The notes below the pieces were generated by a model. It worked only from the letters and a program-made list of their open reading frames with translations, had not been told where the DNA came from and did no database searches. Source: SZUA-100 sp965248135 (GTDB lineage: Bacteria > Pseudomonadota > Alphaproteobacteria > Rhizobiales > Rhizobiaceae). From it: a DNA stretch of 64,000 bases. The stretch is taken from the NCBI GenBank assembly GCA_965248135.1, contig CBDFIN010000012.1:2170001-2234000 (forward strand). Direction: 5' to 3'. The position numbers and the translations under genes were made by a program. This document shows, one piece after another, positions 28,923-39,677 of this stretch. How positions within the stretch are numbered: the stretch's first letter is position 1; every line of letters begins with the position of its first letter.

Positions 28923-29996
28923 ATGCGAAAATACAGGATTGCCGCTATCGCAGCAGATGGAATTGGACCAGAGGTTATTGCCGCCGGTTTAAAAGTGATG
29001 GAGGCGCTTTCACAACGCATTGACGACATTGACTTTGATGTCACCCATTTTGACTGGGGATCAAATTTCTATCGGGCCCATGGTTCGATGATGCCCGAAA
29101 ATGGACTGGAGCAGCTAAAGCCGTTCGATGCGATATTCTTTGGCGCTGTTGGAGCACCGGACTTGCCTGATCACATCACGCTTTGGGGCCTTCGTTTGCC
29201 GATTTGCCAGGGCTTTGACCAATATGCCAATGTGCGCCCAACCCGCATTCTGCCGGGGATTCCCTCACCGTTGCAGGGCAAAAAGCCCGGAGATCTGGAT
29301 TGGGTCATTATCCGCGAAAACTCGGAAGGGGAATATTCCGGGGCCGGAGGAAGGGTCCACCGGGGGTTGCCGGAAGAAGTGGCCACCGATGTATCGATTT
29401 TCACCCGTGCGGCAGTTGTCCGCATCATGCGCTATGCCTTCCGCCTTGCCCGGTCTCGTTCGCGTAAACTTTTGACGGTGGTCACCAAATCGAATGCCCA
29501 GCGCCACGGCATGGTTTTGTGGGACGAGATCGCAGCTGAAGTTGCGGGCGAATTTTCCGATGTGAATTGGGACAAAATGCTGGTTGATGCGATGACCGTT
29601 CGGATGACCCTGCAACCCGAAAGCCTCGATACGATTGTTGCAACCAATCTGCATGCGGACATCCTGTCAGACCTTGCCGGTGCGCTGGCCGGCAGTATCG
29701 GTGTGGCGCCGACGGCGAATATTGATCCCGAGCGACGGTTTCCATCGATGTTTGAACCAATCCATGGCTCCGCCTTCGATATTGCCGGCAAGGGCATCGC
29801 CAACCCGGTGGCGACCTTTTGGACCGTGTGTTTGATGCTTGAACACCTGGGCGAGGGCGATGCATCGGCGCGACTGATGAAGGCAATCGAAGAGGTATGT
29901 GCTGCAGGCATTATGACCCCGGACGTGGGTGGCAAGGCCACCACACGCAACGTCACTGATGCAGTGATCAATGCCATTCATGGTTCAAATGAATGA
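28923..29996 (+). CDS. Tartrate dehydrogenase / D-malate dehydrogenase family
   Basis: 357 aa of the isocitrate/isopropylmalate dehydrogenase superfamily. Signatures: IAADGIGPEVI, WVIIRENSEGEYSG, TKSNAQRHGMVLWDE and the metal-site NLHADILSDLAGAL. The Glu-Asn-Ser-Glu-Gly-Glu-Tyr loop and the ending GKATTRNVTDAV fit tartrate/D-malate enzymes better than LeuB. It would oxidise D-malate or tartrate with NAD. A second lineage assignment within the superfamily cannot be excluded. Convergent with metY. Confidence 0.87.
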   Translation: MRKYRIAAIAADGIGPEVIAAGLKVMEALSQRIDDIDFDVTHFDWGSNFYRAHGSMMPENGLEQLKPFDAIFFGAVGAPDLPDHITLWGLRLPICQGFDQYANVRPTRILPGIPSPLQGKKPGDLDWVIIRENSEGEYSGAGGRVHRGLPEEVATDVSIFTRAAVVRIMRYAFRLARSRSRKLLTVVTKSNAQRHGMVLWDEIAAEVAGEFSDVNWDKMLVDAMTVRMTLQPESLDTIVATNLHADILSDLAGALAGSIGVAPTANIDPERRFPSMFEPIHGSAFDIAGKGIANPVATFWTVCLMLEHLGEGDASARLMKAIEEVCAAGIMTPDVGGKATTRNVTDAVINAIHGSNE

Positions 29997-30041
29997 GCCC
30001 GATCTCCTGGTCTAAATGCATCTTCGTTACAGATGCGCGGT

Positions 30042-31325
30042 TCAAATCTGCTTCAGCGCCTGCTCAAGATCGGCAATAATATCCTCCACATCCTCGATAC
30101 CGACAGAAAGCCGGACCACATCCGGCCCCGCGCCGGCGGCAATTTTCTGCTCATCGTCCAGTTGTCGGTGGGTGGTGGAAGCCGGATGGATAATCAGCGA
30201 ACGGGTGTCACCGATATTGGCGAGATGGGAAAATATCTCGACATTGGAAACCAGTTCCACACCGGCGTCATAACCACCTTTAAGGCCGAAAGTGAAGACG
30301 GCACCACCGCCCTTTGGCATGTAACGCCGCTGCAACTTACGATAGGGATCGCCTTTGAGCCTGGCATAGGAAACCCAATCGACCTTGTCGTGTTTTCGCA
30401 GATATTTAGCCACCTTGAGCGCATTGTCACAGTGACGTTGCATGCGCAGGGGCAGGGTCTCGATGCCGGTAAGAATCTGAAAAGCGTTGAAGGGTGAGAT
30501 CGCCGGCCCCAGATCACGCAGACCAAGCACCCGGCAAGCTATGGCAAAGGCAAAATTGCCAAACGTCTCGTGCAGTACGATGCCGTTATATTCGGGCCGT
30601 GGTTCAGACAATATCGGGTATTTACCGTCTTTCGACCAATCGAACGTGCCGCCATCGACAATTACCCCGCCCATTGAATTGCCGTGGCCGCCAAGGAATT
30701 TGGTCAGTGAATGAATAACAATGTCGGCGCCGTGCTCGATTGGCCGGCACAAATAGGGCGAGGCAAGTGTGTTGTCGACGATCAGCGGTATGCCGTGTTT
30801 ACGCGCCACTTCGGCAATGCCGTTTATATCCAGCACATATCCGCCGGGATTAGCGAGGCTTTCGATAAATATCGCCTTGGTCTTTTCGTTAACGGCTGCT
30901 TCAAAATCTTCCGGATCGAGACCTTCTGCCCAAGCCACATTCCAGCCAAAGGATTTAAACGAGTGGCCAAACTGGTTGATTGAGCCACCATAGAGTTTTT
31001 TCGACGCGACGAACTGGTCGCCCGGCATCATCAGCGCGTGCATCACCAGCAATTGAGCCGAATGGCCCGAAGCTGTCGCTAGCGCCGCAGTGCCTCCTTC
31101 AAGCGCTGCAATACGCTCTTCCAGCACCGCCTGGGTCGGATTGGTTATGCGGGTATAAATATTGCCGAAAGCCTGCAGGCCGAACAGCGATGCGGCATGG
31201 TCAACATCGTCAAATACATACGAGGCGGTTTGATAGATAGGTGTGATGCGGGCGCCTGTGGCCGGGTCGGGCTGGGCCCCGGCGTGGATGGCAAGAGTGC
31301 TGAAACCCGGTTCGTCAATGGCCAT
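30042..31325 (-). CDS. metY: O-acetylhomoserine aminocarboxypropyltransferase (sulfhydrylase)
   Basis: 427 aa from the ATG at 31325 with GGGAGAG just upstream. A Cys/Met-metabolism PLP enzyme: the cofactor lysine is in HSLTKFLGGHGNS, preceded by VDNTLASPYLCRPIEHGAD. The N-terminus FSTLAIHAGAQPDPATGAR and the length point to O-acetylhomoserine sulfhydrylase, making homocysteine (or methionine from methanethiol). Together with hom it covers methionine synthesis. Confidence 0.93.
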   Translation of the reverse strand: MAIDEPGFSTLAIHAGAQPDPATGARITPIYQTASYVFDDVDHAASLFGLQAFGNIYTRITNPTQAVLEERIAALEGGTAALATASGHSAQLLVMHALMMPGDQFVASKKLYGGSINQFGHSFKSFGWNVAWAEGLDPEDFEAAVNEKTKAIFIESLANPGGYVLDINGIAEVARKHGIPLIVDNTLASPYLCRPIEHGADIVIHSLTKFLGGHGNSMGGVIVDGGTFDWSKDGKYPILSEPRPEYNGIVLHETFGNFAFAIACRVLGLRDLGPAISPFNAFQILTGIETLPLRMQRHCDNALKVAKYLRKHDKVDWVSYARLKGDPYRKLQRRYMPKGGGAVFTFGLKGGYDAGVELVSNVEIFSHLANIGDTRSLIIHPASTTHRQLDDEQKIAAGAGPDVVRLSVGIEDVEDIIADLEQALKQI

Positions 31326-31584
31326 TATGCTCTCCCTGATAATCGCTTTGGCGGTTTGCTTTGATTGATTGAACTTATTCAACAAATTTGGAACCAGGTC
31401 AAAGGAGAATTAACCGCATTGCCGTTGCCGACAGAAATCTGATTCCAAAATCAGGGCAGACATTGGAAGATGTTTTCGAAGATTGCCCTCCGCTGGTAGC
31501 GAGCTATCTCAAATCAATCGGGAAATTGTGCTTGCCATATTGACCACGCCATGGTTCACCACCGCCAACCCGGCATGGAACAAA

Positions 31585-32037
31585 ATGATGGCCAATACTC
31601 CACACCTGCTTGTTGTAGAAGCACCTTACTATGAGGAAATCACCAAAGCGCTCTACCACGGTGCCAAGCTTGCCATGGACGCTGCCGGTGTCACCCACGA
31701 TGTCGTATCCGTTCCCGGTGTGCTGGAAATTCCCGCTGCCGTGGCTATGGCGGCGAAGGGGGATGGCATTGATTACGCCCAATATGATGGTTTCGTGGTC
31801 CTGGGTTGCGTCATTCGGGGTGAGACCACCCATTATGATATTGTCGCTGGAGAATCCGCCCGAGCCCTGATGGATCTTTCGGTTGAACATTCATTGCCGA
31901 TTGGTAACGGCATTCAGACGGTAGAAAACGAAGCGCAGGCCTGGGCCCGCGCCCGGGTCGAGGAAAAGAACAAGGGCGGCGGCGCTGCCGAAGCGGCCAT
32001 TGCCATGGTCCACCTGGCGCGGCGATTTGGAGCCTGA
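31585..32037 (+). CDS. ribH: 6,7-dimethyl-8-ribityllumazine synthase
   Basis: About 150 aa; ATG 31585 or the adjacent ATG 31588, both ahead of [16 protein letters not shown]. An upstream TTG at 31483 would add 35 residues of non-family sequence. Signatures: [17 protein letters not shown] and [21 protein letters not shown], the latter holding the substrate-binding region and catalytic His. It condenses the pyrimidine from the RibD pathway with dihydroxybutanone phosphate. The nusB GTG follows one base after the stop. Confidence 0.95.
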   Translation: MMANTPHLLVVEAPYYEEITKALYHGAKLAMDAAGVTHDVVSVPGVLEIPAAVAMAAKGDGIDYAQYDGFVVLGCVIRGETTHYDIVAGESARALMDLSVEHSLPIGNGIQTVENEAQAWARARVEEKNKGGGAAEAAIAMVHLARRFGA

Positions 32038-32038
32038 A

Positions 32039-32542
32039 GTGTCAAAGGATCAAGCCAAGACCAATAAGCGCGGTGCTGCCCGGCTTGCCGCCGTTCAGGC
32101 GCTCTATCAGATGGATGTAACCGGCACCGGCGTCATGGAGACGGTGGCTGAGTTTGAAGCAATTCGTTTGGGAAAGGAGCTCGACGGCGCGCTTTATCGT
32201 GAGGCCGATGCCGGCTGGTTTCGTGGCATTGTGGCCGGTGTGGTCGAGCAGCAGGCGAAGATTGACCCGGTTATTCATACCAGCCTGAGCGACGATTGGC
32301 CGTTGTCACGGCTCGATTCCATTCTGCGCGCCACCTTGCGGGCCGGGGCGTTTGAACTGATCAACCGCAAGGACGTGCCGGCAAAGGTGGTGATTTCCGA
32401 ATATGTCGACATCGCCAAGGCTTTTTTTGAGGCTGACGAACCGAAGATGGTTAACGCCGCCCTAGACCGCATGGCGCGACGGTGGCGGGCAGGGGAATTG
32501 TCTGAGCGTCAGGGGAATGCCGATGAAGACGCGCCTAAGTGA
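32039..32542 (+). CDS. nusB: Transcription antitermination factor NusB
   Basis: 167 aa from a GTG at 32039, where [20 protein letters not shown] gives the Arg-rich NusB N-terminus. The all-helical fold ends with [19 protein letters not shown] and [10 protein letters not shown], classical for NusB, which binds boxA RNA with NusE during rRNA transcription. ribH-nusB-thiL is a compact operon; the thiL start lies inside the 3' end of nusB. Confidence 0.95.
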   Translation: MSKDQAKTNKRGAARLAAVQALYQMDVTGTGVMETVAEFEAIRLGKELDGALYREADAGWFRGIVAGVVEQQAKIDPVIHTSLSDDWPLSRLDSILRATLRAGAFELINRKDVPAKVVISEYVDIAKAFFEADEPKMVNAALDRMARRWRAGELSERQGNADEDAPK

Positions 32543-33503
32543 GTTTGATCTGATTGCCAGGTATTTCGCGCCGCTTGCCGGCGAGGGCGCTTTTAACCTG
32601 CTTGACGATGCGGCCATACTGGATATTCCACCCGGCAAACGCATGGTGGTGACCAATGACGCACTTGCCGCAGGAGTTCACTTCTTTGCCGATGACTGGC
32701 CCCGGCTGATCGCCAAGAAAGCCCTGCGGGTCAACATCTCCGATCTAGTTGCCAAGGGGGCGACACCGGTTGGATATTTACTCACGCTGGGGCTGGAAGG
32801 CGGATTTGAAGAAAAATGGGTTGCCGGTTTTGCCAAAGGCCTGGGCGAAGATCAAGCGGCGTTCGGTATCAAACTCCTGGGTGGAGACACTTTTAAGGCC
32901 CCGGGCGCCACCACCATCGCGATTACGGGGTTTGGCATCACCGAAAACTATTGTTCGCGGTTGGGGGCCAAGCCGGGCGACCATCTTTTTGTCACCGGCA
33001 CTATTGGAGACGCCGCCCTTGGCCTAAAGCTGATTAAGGGCGAGATTGATAGTCGCCTGGTTGAAAAGCACGAGCGCAAACTTTTAACCGATCGCTATCA
33101 CCTGCCGCAGCCGGCCTTTATGTTGGCCAGGGCAATCGGCGAATCTGCTTCAGCCAGCATGGATATTTCAGACGGGCTGGTCGGCGATCTTGAAAAACTC
33201 TGCCATGCATCCAAGACAGGCGCACGGGTGGAAAGTGATAAAATTCCGCTGTCCTCGCCGGTTGCAAAGATTGTTCAGGCAATGCCCCGGCATCTCGAGA
33301 CTGCGCTCTGCGGTGGCGACGACTACGAGTTATTGTTTGCCATTTCGCCTGAAAATCTCGCTGCGTTTGATCGCGCCACCCGTCTTCTCCCGGTCACGAT
33401 AAGCAAAATAGGTGTTGTGAAAAGGCCGCAAGATGGCATAGTCATATTAGACGGTTCGGGTCTCCCCCTGAATTTTGCCCAGAATTCCTATCAACATTTT
33501 TGA
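32517..33503 (+). CDS. thiL: Thiamine-monophosphate kinase
   Basis: 328 aa; the ATG at 32517 is preceded by AGGGGA, and the ATG at 32523 ([11 protein letters not shown]) is equally plausible. It phosphorylates thiamine monophosphate to the diphosphate cofactor. PurM-like signatures: [30 protein letters not shown] and [15 protein letters not shown]. Overlaps nusB by about 26 bases, indicating coupling. Confidence 0.94.
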   Translation: MPMKTRLSEFDLIARYFAPLAGEGAFNLLDDAAILDIPPGKRMVVTNDALAAGVHFFADDWPRLIAKKALRVNISDLVAKGATPVGYLLTLGLEGGFEEKWVAGFAKGLGEDQAAFGIKLLGGDTFKAPGATTIAITGFGITENYCSRLGAKPGDHLFVTGTIGDAALGLKLIKGEIDSRLVEKHERKLLTDRYHLPQPAFMLARAIGESASASMDISDGLVGDLEKLCHASKTGARVESDKIPLSSPVAKIVQAMPRHLETALCGGDDYELLFAISPENLAAFDRATRLLPVTISKIGVVKRPQDGIVILDGSGLPLNFAQNSYQHF

Positions 33504-33530
33504 TTGATCAAGCAGGAGAGAGCCAGCCCG

Positions 33531-34754
33531 ATGGCGGTCCATGACGAAGCATTGAGTATTGACGACAACCGGCTTGCCCGGCGCAATGCGCTGATCTTGT
33601 CGGTGGCCCAGGCGTTAAACGGTTCTGCGGCACCGATATCAATAGCGCTTGGCGGTCTGGCCGGGCTTTATCTTTTGGGCGAAGACAAGTCGTGGGCGAC
33701 GGTGCCGGTCACCGGTTACAACCTTGGTGTGGCGTTGGGCGCACTGCCGGCCGCCATGTTGATGCGCCGGGTTGGTCGCCGGCTAGGGTTCATGAGCGGT
33801 TCTGTTGTCGGCATGATTGGCAGTCTGATATCCGCCTGGGCGTTGTTTGCCGGCAGTTTTACATTGTTTTGCATTGGCATGACGTTTAGCGGCATGGGAG
33901 GATCTTTCACCCAGCAGTTTCGGTTTGCCGCCGCCGATCAGGGCGATGCAGCGTTCAAACCGAAAGCAATATCATGGGTTATGGCGGGTGGAATTGTCGC
34001 GGCAGTTATCGGGCCTCAAACCGCCTCCAATTTTAAGGACCTGTTCGCACCGGTTCAGTTTGCCGGCGCCTATATTGTCGGCACGTTTTTGCTGTTTGCC
34101 GGCATGCTCGTGCTTTCCCAATTAAAATTTGCAATACCGATGAAGAACACGGCCGTCGAAATCAGTGATTCGGGCCGGCCGCTTGTTGAAATCATGATGC
34201 AGCCGAAATTTATTGCTGCATTAATGTGCGCCATCGGCTCCTTTGCATTGATGAGCTTTGTAATGACCGCCGCACCTCTCGCCATGGTGGCCTGCGGTAT
34301 CAGTCAAGACAATGCCATATTGGGCATTCAGTGGCACGTTTTGGCGATGTTTGGTCCCAGCTTTTTTACCGGCCATCTGATTGCCCGCTACGGCACGCCA
34401 CGCGTTATCGTGACCGGGCTGTCGCTGCTGGCGGCTTGCGCCATTGTTGCGCTGCAAGGACAACAGTTATGGCAGTTCTGGGTATCGCTGATACTGCTTG
34501 GGCTTGGCTGGAATTTCGGTTTTATCGGTGCAACAGCGATGTTGACCGAAAGCTATAGCGAGGCTGAAAGAAACAAGACACAAGGGGTTAATGATTTCCT
34601 TTTATTTGGCTCCGTTGCCTTCGCTTCCCTCATGGCAGGACAGACCTTGAACACCTTTGGCTGGTACATGCTCAACTGGATCGTGTTCCCGGTTGTGATG
34701 ATATGTCTGATTTCACTGGCCTGGCTACACCTAAAGTCTAAGCAGATAGCGTGA
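33531..34754 (+). CDS. Major facilitator superfamily transporter
   Basis: 407 aa from the ATG at 33531, with CAGGAGAGAG upstream; the longer in-frame start at 33504 lies only one base after thiL but has a poorer site. Twelve helices are visible; the MFS loop motif between helices 2 and 3 reads LMRRVGRRLGFMSG. Substrate unknown. In Rhizobiales a similar gene often lies next to thiL and hppA. Confidence 0.88.
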   Translation: MAVHDEALSIDDNRLARRNALILSVAQALNGSAAPISIALGGLAGLYLLGEDKSWATVPVTGYNLGVALGALPAAMLMRRVGRRLGFMSGSVVGMIGSLISAWALFAGSFTLFCIGMTFSGMGGSFTQQFRFAAADQGDAAFKPKAISWVMAGGIVAAVIGPQTASNFKDLFAPVQFAGAYIVGTFLLFAGMLVLSQLKFAIPMKNTAVEISDSGRPLVEIMMQPKFIAALMCAIGSFALMSFVMTAAPLAMVACGISQDNAILGIQWHVLAMFGPSFFTGHLIARYGTPRVIVTGLSLLAACAIVALQGQQLWQFWVSLILLGLGWNFGFIGATAMLTESYSEAERNKTQGVNDFLLFGSVAFASLMAGQTLNTFGWYMLNWIVFPVVMICLISLAWLHLKSKQIA

Positions 34755-34789
34755 AATCGACATAGTTTCCGAAGAATTTCTAACAAATC

Positions 34790-34817
34790 CTTGACGTGAG
34801 CGGCACGCTCGATAGTT
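34790..34817 (+). promoter_or_regulatory. Possible sigma-70 promoter of hppA
   Basis: TTGACG followed after 16 bases by TAGTTT, about 105 bases before the hppA start. The -35 is good and the -10 is weak, so this is tentative. Confidence 0.35.
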
Positions 34818-34923
34818 TGCCGGCGGAAAGCTCCGGTTCGATAAGAATCGCGGCACGAAGGATGAGCCTGGCACTTTCTGAACTAAAATTTGAAATGCAT
34901 GGCCTAACAAGGGAAATGGGGCA

Positions 34924-37029
34924 ATGGCACCACTCTATCTTGCAATCGTCTGTGGCATACTGTCGATTGTTTATGCAATTTGGGCCAGCCAATCGGTGAT
35001 GAACGCCGATGCTGGCAGTGAACGCATGCAGGAAATAGCAAGCGCAATCCAGGAAGGCGCACAGGCCTATCTGACCCGGCAATACATGACAATCGGCATG
35101 GTCGGAGTGGTGGTTTTTGCCATCGTCTGGTTTCTGCTTGGTGGATTGGTGGCGCTTGGTTTTGCCATTGGCGCCATACTTTCCGGCATTGCCGGATTTA
35201 TCGGCATGCTGGTTTCGGTCCGCGCCAATGTGCGCACCGCCCAGGCCGCCAGCCAGAGCCTTGGCGCCGGTCTCGCGATCGCCTTCAAGTCGGGCGCCGT
35301 TACCGGGTTGTTGGTCGCAGGTCTCGCGCTACTTGGCATCACCGTCTATTACTGGGTGCTGACCGCCTCGATGGGGATGAGCCCGAGTGATCGCACCGTG
35401 ATCGATGCGCTGGTGGCGCTTGGTTTTGGCGCGTCGCTGATTTCTATTTTCGCCCGGCTTGGCGGTGGTATTTTCACCAAGGGTGCCGACGTTGGCGGCG
35501 ATCTGGTGGGCAAGGTCGAAGCCGGAATTCCGGAAGATGATCCGCGTAACCCGGCGACAATTGCCGACAATGTGGGCGACAATGTTGGCGATTGCGCCGG
35601 CATGGCCGCTGACCTGTTCGAGACTTATGCGGTGACTGTGGTTGCCACGATGGTTCTAGGTTCGATATATTTTGCTGGAACAGAACTGCTTTCCTCTATC
35701 ATGATGCTGCCGTTGGCGATTGGCGGCGTTTGCGTGGTGACTTCGATCATCGGCACTTTCTTCGTCAGCCTTGGCGCCAACAATTCGATCATGGGTGCTC
35801 TTTATAAGGGTTTCATCGCCACTGCGGTGCTGTCATTGTTCGCTGTTGGTGGCGTGATTTACTGGATTCTCGGGTTTGGCCAGATTGCCGGCCAGGCTTA
35901 TTCGGGCATGGACCTGTTTATGTGCGGCATTGCCGGCCTGGTGATTACCGGCCTGATTATCTGGATCACCGAATACTATACTGGCGTCAACTATCGTCCG
36001 GTCAAGTCGATTGCCAGTGCTTCGGTTACCGGCCACGGCACGAACGTCATTCAGGGTCTTGCGATTTCGCTGGAAGCAACAGCGCTGCCGGCCATCGTTA
36101 TCATAACTGGTATCATTTTCACCTTTAACGTGGCGGGTCTGTTCGGTATAGCCATCGCTGTGACCACGATGCTGGCACTGGCCGGCAATGTGGTGGCACT
36201 CGACGCCTTCGGTCCGGTTACCGACAATGCCGGTGGCATTGCAGAAATGGCGGATCTACCAAGCGAAGTTCGTGATACCACAGATGCACTAGATGCCGTT
36301 GGCAACACAACCAAAGCCGTGACCAAGGGCTATGCCATAGGCTCTGCCGGTCTTGGTGCGCTGGTGCTGTTTGCGGCCTATACCGAAGATCTGAAGCATT
36401 TTGCCGCCACCGCCACCGAAGGAAGCTTCTTCTACGGCGTGGAAGCCGATTTCTCGCTTTCCAATCCCTATGTTGTGGTTGGGCTGATTTTTGGTGGACT
36501 GCTGCCTTACCTGTTCAGCGGTCTCGGCATGACAGCAGTCGGACGGGCCGCTGGTGCGGTAGTTGAAGAGGTGCGCCGACAGTTCAAGGCCGATCCTGGC
36601 ATCATGGAAGGAACGTCCAAACCCGACTATGCACGGGCCGTGGACATGCTAACCCGGGCGGCAATCCGTGAAATGATCATTCCGTCGATGCTGCCGGTGC
36701 TTTCGCCGATAGTATGTTTTACCGTGATCTACTTCATCGGCGGCAAATCGCATGCTTTTGCTTCCCTCGGCGCAATGCTCTTGGGTGTTATTGTTACCGG
36801 TATTTTCGTGGCAATTTCGATGACCGCCGGTGGCGGTGCCTGGGACAACGCCAAGAAATATATCGAGGATGGCAATCACGGCGGCAAAGGTTCGGAAGCC
36901 CATATGGCAGCCGTGACCGGTGATACTGTGGGTGATCCCTACAAGGATACCGCTGGACCGGCGGTCAATCCGATGATCAAAATCACCAATATCGTGGCGT
37001 TGTTGTTGCTGGCCGTGTTGGCTCACTGA
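34924..37029 (+). CDS. hppA: K+-insensitive pyrophosphate-energised proton pump
   Basis: 701 aa membrane H+-translocating pyrophosphatase with about 16 helices. The pyrophosphate site is [18 protein letters not shown] followed by [19 protein letters not shown]. At the position that separates the two classes the sequence is [17 protein letters not shown]: lysine after Thr-Thr marks the K+-independent type. It stores PPi energy as a proton gradient. A strong terminator follows. Confidence 0.96.
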   Translation: MAPLYLAIVCGILSIVYAIWASQSVMNADAGSERMQEIASAIQEGAQAYLTRQYMTIGMVGVVVFAIVWFLLGGLVALGFAIGAILSGIAGFIGMLVSVRANVRTAQAASQSLGAGLAIAFKSGAVTGLLVAGLALLGITVYYWVLTASMGMSPSDRTVIDALVALGFGASLISIFARLGGGIFTKGADVGGDLVGKVEAGIPEDDPRNPATIADNVGDNVGDCAGMAADLFETYAVTVVATMVLGSIYFAGTELLSSIMMLPLAIGGVCVVTSIIGTFFVSLGANNSIMGALYKGFIATAVLSLFAVGGVIYWILGFGQIAGQAYSGMDLFMCGIAGLVITGLIIWITEYYTGVNYRPVKSIASASVTGHGTNVIQGLAISLEATALPAIVIITGIIFTFNVAGLFGIAIAVTTMLALAGNVVALDAFGPVTDNAGGIAEMADLPSEVRDTTDALDAVGNTTKAVTKGYAIGSAGLGALVLFAAYTEDLKHFAATATEGSFFYGVEADFSLSNPYVVVGLIFGGLLPYLFSGLGMTAVGRAAGAVVEEVRRQFKADPGIMEGTSKPDYARAVDMLTRAAIREMIIPSMLPVLSPIVCFTVIYFIGGKSHAFASLGAMLLGVIVTGIFVAISMTAGGGAWDNAKKYIEDGNHGGKGSEAHMAAVTGDTVGDPYKDTAGPAVNPMIKITNIVALLLLAVLAH

Positions 37030-37056
37030 TCAACCGCGGTACCTGCGAAAAAACAG

Positions 37057-37090
37057 AACCCGCGTGTCTTTTTGGGCCCGCGGGTTTTTT
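37057..37090 (+). terminator. Intrinsic terminator after hppA
   Basis: AACCCGCG (37057-37064) pairs with CGCGGGTT (37079-37086) and the second arm runs into TTTTTT. It lies between convergent genes and can serve both, since the opposite side has an A-run. Confidence 0.8.
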
Positions 37091-37108
37091 ATTCGGCTTC
37101 GCCGCTTT

Positions 37109-37831
37109 TCATACCAGTCCTTTGAGCAGGTACCCCACACCGTAAGCCATTGCTGCGGCGGTTCCGCCGATGAGCAGAATTTCCAGTCCCGAAATCCACC
37201 ATGCCGCAAGCGACCAGCGCGCCTTGCCGGCTCCAATTGCAAAAAAAATCAACCCGGTCATTATGATGGAAATAGAAAAGGCGCTGGAAAACTGCAACGC
37301 GAAGGGCAGCAACGGTACGGCACCGCAAACGACAAAAGCGGCGAAAGTCGCCAGACCAGCGCGAAACGGTGAAGGCTGGTTGATCGAAAGTCCGTATTCT
37401 TCCGTCAACATCAGGTCAACCCAGCTTTCCTTGTCGGCGGTGATTTGCACCACCGCATCATCAAGCGACTGGCCCGAAAGACCCTTCGCCTTGAGCAATT
37501 GCCTGACCTCCTCACGTTCGCCTTCAGGATCAAGCCTGATATGCCGTTCTTCGATAGCGCGATAGCGTCTTAAATCATCAAGAACGGTTTTGGTGCCGCT
37601 GAAATTGCTTGCCGCCATTGAAAAGCCGTCTGCCAGAAGATTGGCCAGGCCCAGTATCAGGATAATTGCAGAGGATAATTCAGCACCAACGACACCGGCA
37701 ACGATGGCAAATGTTGTAATCGCCCCGTCGATGCCGCCATAGACGAAATCACGCACATAAGAGGGGCGGTGATCGACCGCCAACCGCGCTGCAATCGCTG
37801 CTTTGTCGTGACTGTGTTCGAGTTTGGTCAT
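37109..37831 (-). CDS. VIT1/CCC1-family transporter
   Basis: 240 aa. The N-terminal segment YVRDFVYGGIDGAITTFAIV is the hallmark of VIT1/CCC1 iron or manganese transporters, with helices at residues about 30-70 and three at the C-terminus. The middle (residues 80-150) is charged (RRYRAIEERHIRLDPEGERE). It probably moves Fe2+ or Mn2+ out of the cytoplasm; the ion is not determinable here. Confidence 0.88.
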   Translation of the reverse strand: MTKLEHSHDKAAIAARLAVDHRPSYVRDFVYGGIDGAITTFAIVAGVVGAELSSAIILILGLANLLADGFSMAASNFSGTKTVLDDLRRYRAIEERHIRLDPEGEREEVRQLLKAKGLSGQSLDDAVVQITADKESWVDLMLTEEYGLSINQPSPFRAGLATFAAFVVCGAVPLLPFALQFSSAFSISIIMTGLIFFAIGAGKARWSLAAWWISGLEILLIGGTAAAMAYGVGYLLKGLV

Positions 37832-37894
37832 TCAGCCCGTTCCGGCATTCACCAATTTTCACCACAAGGCCACCAAGTGTAATCCGGGTCCTGG

Positions 37895-38419
37895 TTAACC
37901 GCCAAACGGGTTGATGGCGCCAGAACCAGCTGCACCAAGTACCTGACCGAGGAAAGTGAGTTCGCTACCCGATGTCGGTGTGGTTCTCGAGATATAGTCA
38001 AATACCTTGCCATCTTTCAGACCGTAATTGGCGATCTGGTTGACCGTTCGGTCGGTGCCGAAATAAATCGCCAGCACTTTTTGGTCGACTATTCTCGGTT
38101 TGGCGAAAGCGACGCTACGTTTTTTGGTTTGCGAGATGTAGTAAAACACCTCACGCTCACCCTGGTTTATAGTGGTAGATGGTGTTCCAAGAGCTAAAAG
38201 CACTTGCTCGTGACTCGAGCCGACCGGTACTTGATCGAGCGTGTCCTGGCTTGCCTGATAACCGTGAGAAAGCACCTGAGAGGAGCTGTTGCAAGAGGAT
38301 AGCAGCGCAGCCGCCGACAGAATAATTGCCGCGCTCAGGCAGGGAAAAACGCGCTCACCAGCTCTATTGGAGCGGTTCTTCGCCAATTGAATCTTGCCGT
38401 CAGCTAAATCAAACCCCAT
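37895..38419 (-). CDS. bamE: Outer membrane assembly lipoprotein BamE (SmpA/OmlA)
   Basis: 174 aa from the only usable ATG, with AAGGAAA upstream. A signal peptide ends in the lipobox ALLSSC. The BamE fold is shown by LDQVPVGSSHEQVLLALG followed by VFYYISQTK. It would belong to the BAM complex that inserts outer-membrane proteins. Divergent from the bc1 chaperone gene, the usual alphaproteobacterial neighbour. Confidence 0.9.
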   Translation of the reverse strand: MGFDLADGKIQLAKNRSNRAGERVFPCLSAAIILSAAALLSSCNSSSQVLSHGYQASQDTLDQVPVGSSHEQVLLALGTPSTTINQGEREVFYYISQTKKRSVAFAKPRIVDQKVLAIYFGTDRTVNQIANYGLKDGKVFDYISRTTPTSGSELTFLGQVLGAAGSGAINPFGG

Positions 38420-38559
38420 TTGACACTTTCCTTTGTTGGCAATCGCTGGTTTGGGTAAACCATGACTGCCGGATATGCAATGCTGTCAAATCGGGTTATC
38501 AGACAACACTTCCTGTTGCAAATGGTTGGAAGTCTGAACGAGGAGTGCAACACTTAAAG

Positions 38560-39126
38560 ATGTTTAGCCGAATTATTTCCCCGACCACACATAGCGACGT
38601 TCCACACGAGATTTATGGCGGTCTTGTGTCGCGGGCGCGCAATCGCACGCTTTATACCGAACTTGGCGTGCCGGACAGCATTGATGGCCGCTTTGACATG
38701 ATGGTAATGCACGTGTTCCTGTTGGCGCACCGGCTGAAAGATCAGGACGCCACATGTCGGGCCCTTTCGCAGGACATTTTTGATGTATTCTTGCTCGACA
38801 TGGATCGCGGATTGCGTGAAGAAGGTGTTGGCGACCTGACGGTGCCCAAACGGCTGAAGAAAATGACCCAGATATTTTATGGCCGGGCCGGCGCTTATGA
38901 ACGGCCGTTAAACGACCGCGACATAGGTGCCTTGGCGACCGTTGTGGATCGAAATTTATTTACCCAGGCAAGCGACCCGGCCAATGCAGGCCGTTTGGCC
39001 GAATATATGATGCGCGTTGCCGACCATCTTGAGCATCTCACGGTCAATGATCTGCTGCATGGCCGTTTACGGTTGGATACCGTCGAACCGCAGACCACCG
39101 TGCCGATACCGGATCATCTGCCATGA
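38560..39126 (+). CDS. Ubiquinol-cytochrome c chaperone family protein
   Basis: 188 aa from the ATG at 38560 (MFSRIISPTTHSDV); the frame is open much further upstream but that part runs antisense through bamE. All-helical CBP3-like fold: YGGLVSRARNRTLYTELGVP, MMVMHVFLLAHRLK and MDRGLREEGVGDLTVPKR. Mitochondrial CBP3 assists assembly of cytochrome b/bc1. Overlaps the next gene by four bases (ATGA). Confidence 0.9.
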   Translation: MFSRIISPTTHSDVPHEIYGGLVSRARNRTLYTELGVPDSIDGRFDMMVMHVFLLAHRLKDQDATCRALSQDIFDVFLLDMDRGLREEGVGDLTVPKRLKKMTQIFYGRAGAYERPLNDRDIGALATVVDRNLFTQASDPANAGRLAEYMMRVADHLEHLTVNDLLHGRLRLDTVEPQTTVPIPDHLP

Positions 39127-39677
39127 ACGGGACCGATAATCTTTTGGAGCCGATTGAACTCGAGGTCTCGAAAGTGTCGAAAAACGGGCGCAGCTTTGAG
39201 TTTACCGCAACGCAAGAACAGCGTAGCGGTCTTGCAAATGCCTTCAATTTATTGTCGCTTGAGCACCTTTCTGCATCCATGAAACTCAAACGCTGCCGGT
39301 GGCAGGGGGTAGTGGTAACCGGACACCTGTCGGCCTCACTTTCTCAGCCCTGCGTGATATCGCTCAAACCGGTTGCTCAAATCATCGACGAGGAATTCAC
39401 CCATCGATTTTTACCCGATGACAGGATTTTACCTGGGTCGACTGAAAACGGCGAGCTGCAAATCGAGTTTGAACAGCCTGAACCACCAGAAGCATTTTCA
39501 GGCGATATAATCGATCTTTCCCTTGTGATCATTGAGAACTTGAGCCTTGCAATCGACCCTTTTCCAAAATTGCCGGATGCGGCTTTACCGCCGGTACCAT
39601 CACCCCCTTCAACCATCATTGACGAGGCTCCATCACCATTTGCCGTATTGAGCCAATTGAAGGTTGATCACAAGTGA
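39123..39677 (+). CDS. DUF177/YceD family protein
   Basis: 184 aa, overlapping the chaperone gene stop by four bases. The DUF177 (YceD) signature is seen in LKRCRWQGVVVTGHLSASLS, CVISLKPVAQIIDEEF and GDIIDLSLVIIENLSLAIDP. Plant and bacterial relatives take part in 23S rRNA accumulation; in bacteria it commonly precedes rpmF or plsX. No rpmF is seen before plsX here. Confidence 0.88.
   Translation: MNGTDNLLEPIELEVSKVSKNGRSFEFTATQEQRSGLANAFNLLSLEHLSASMKLKRCRWQGVVVTGHLSASLSQPCVISLKPVAQIIDEEFTHRFLPDDRILPGSTENGELQIEFEQPEPPEAFSGDIIDLSLVIIENLSLAIDPFPKLPDAALPPVPSPPSTIIDEAPSPFAVLSQLKVDHK

Noticed and set aside
31326..31430. Possible SAM-type riboswitch ahead of metY
   Set aside because: A few bases resemble the SAM-II core on the minus strand, but I cannot build the pseudoknot, so no call is made.
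38326..38559. N-terminal extension of the bc1 chaperone
   Set aside because: It runs antisense through bamE and adds non-family sequence; ATG 38560 fits the family start.
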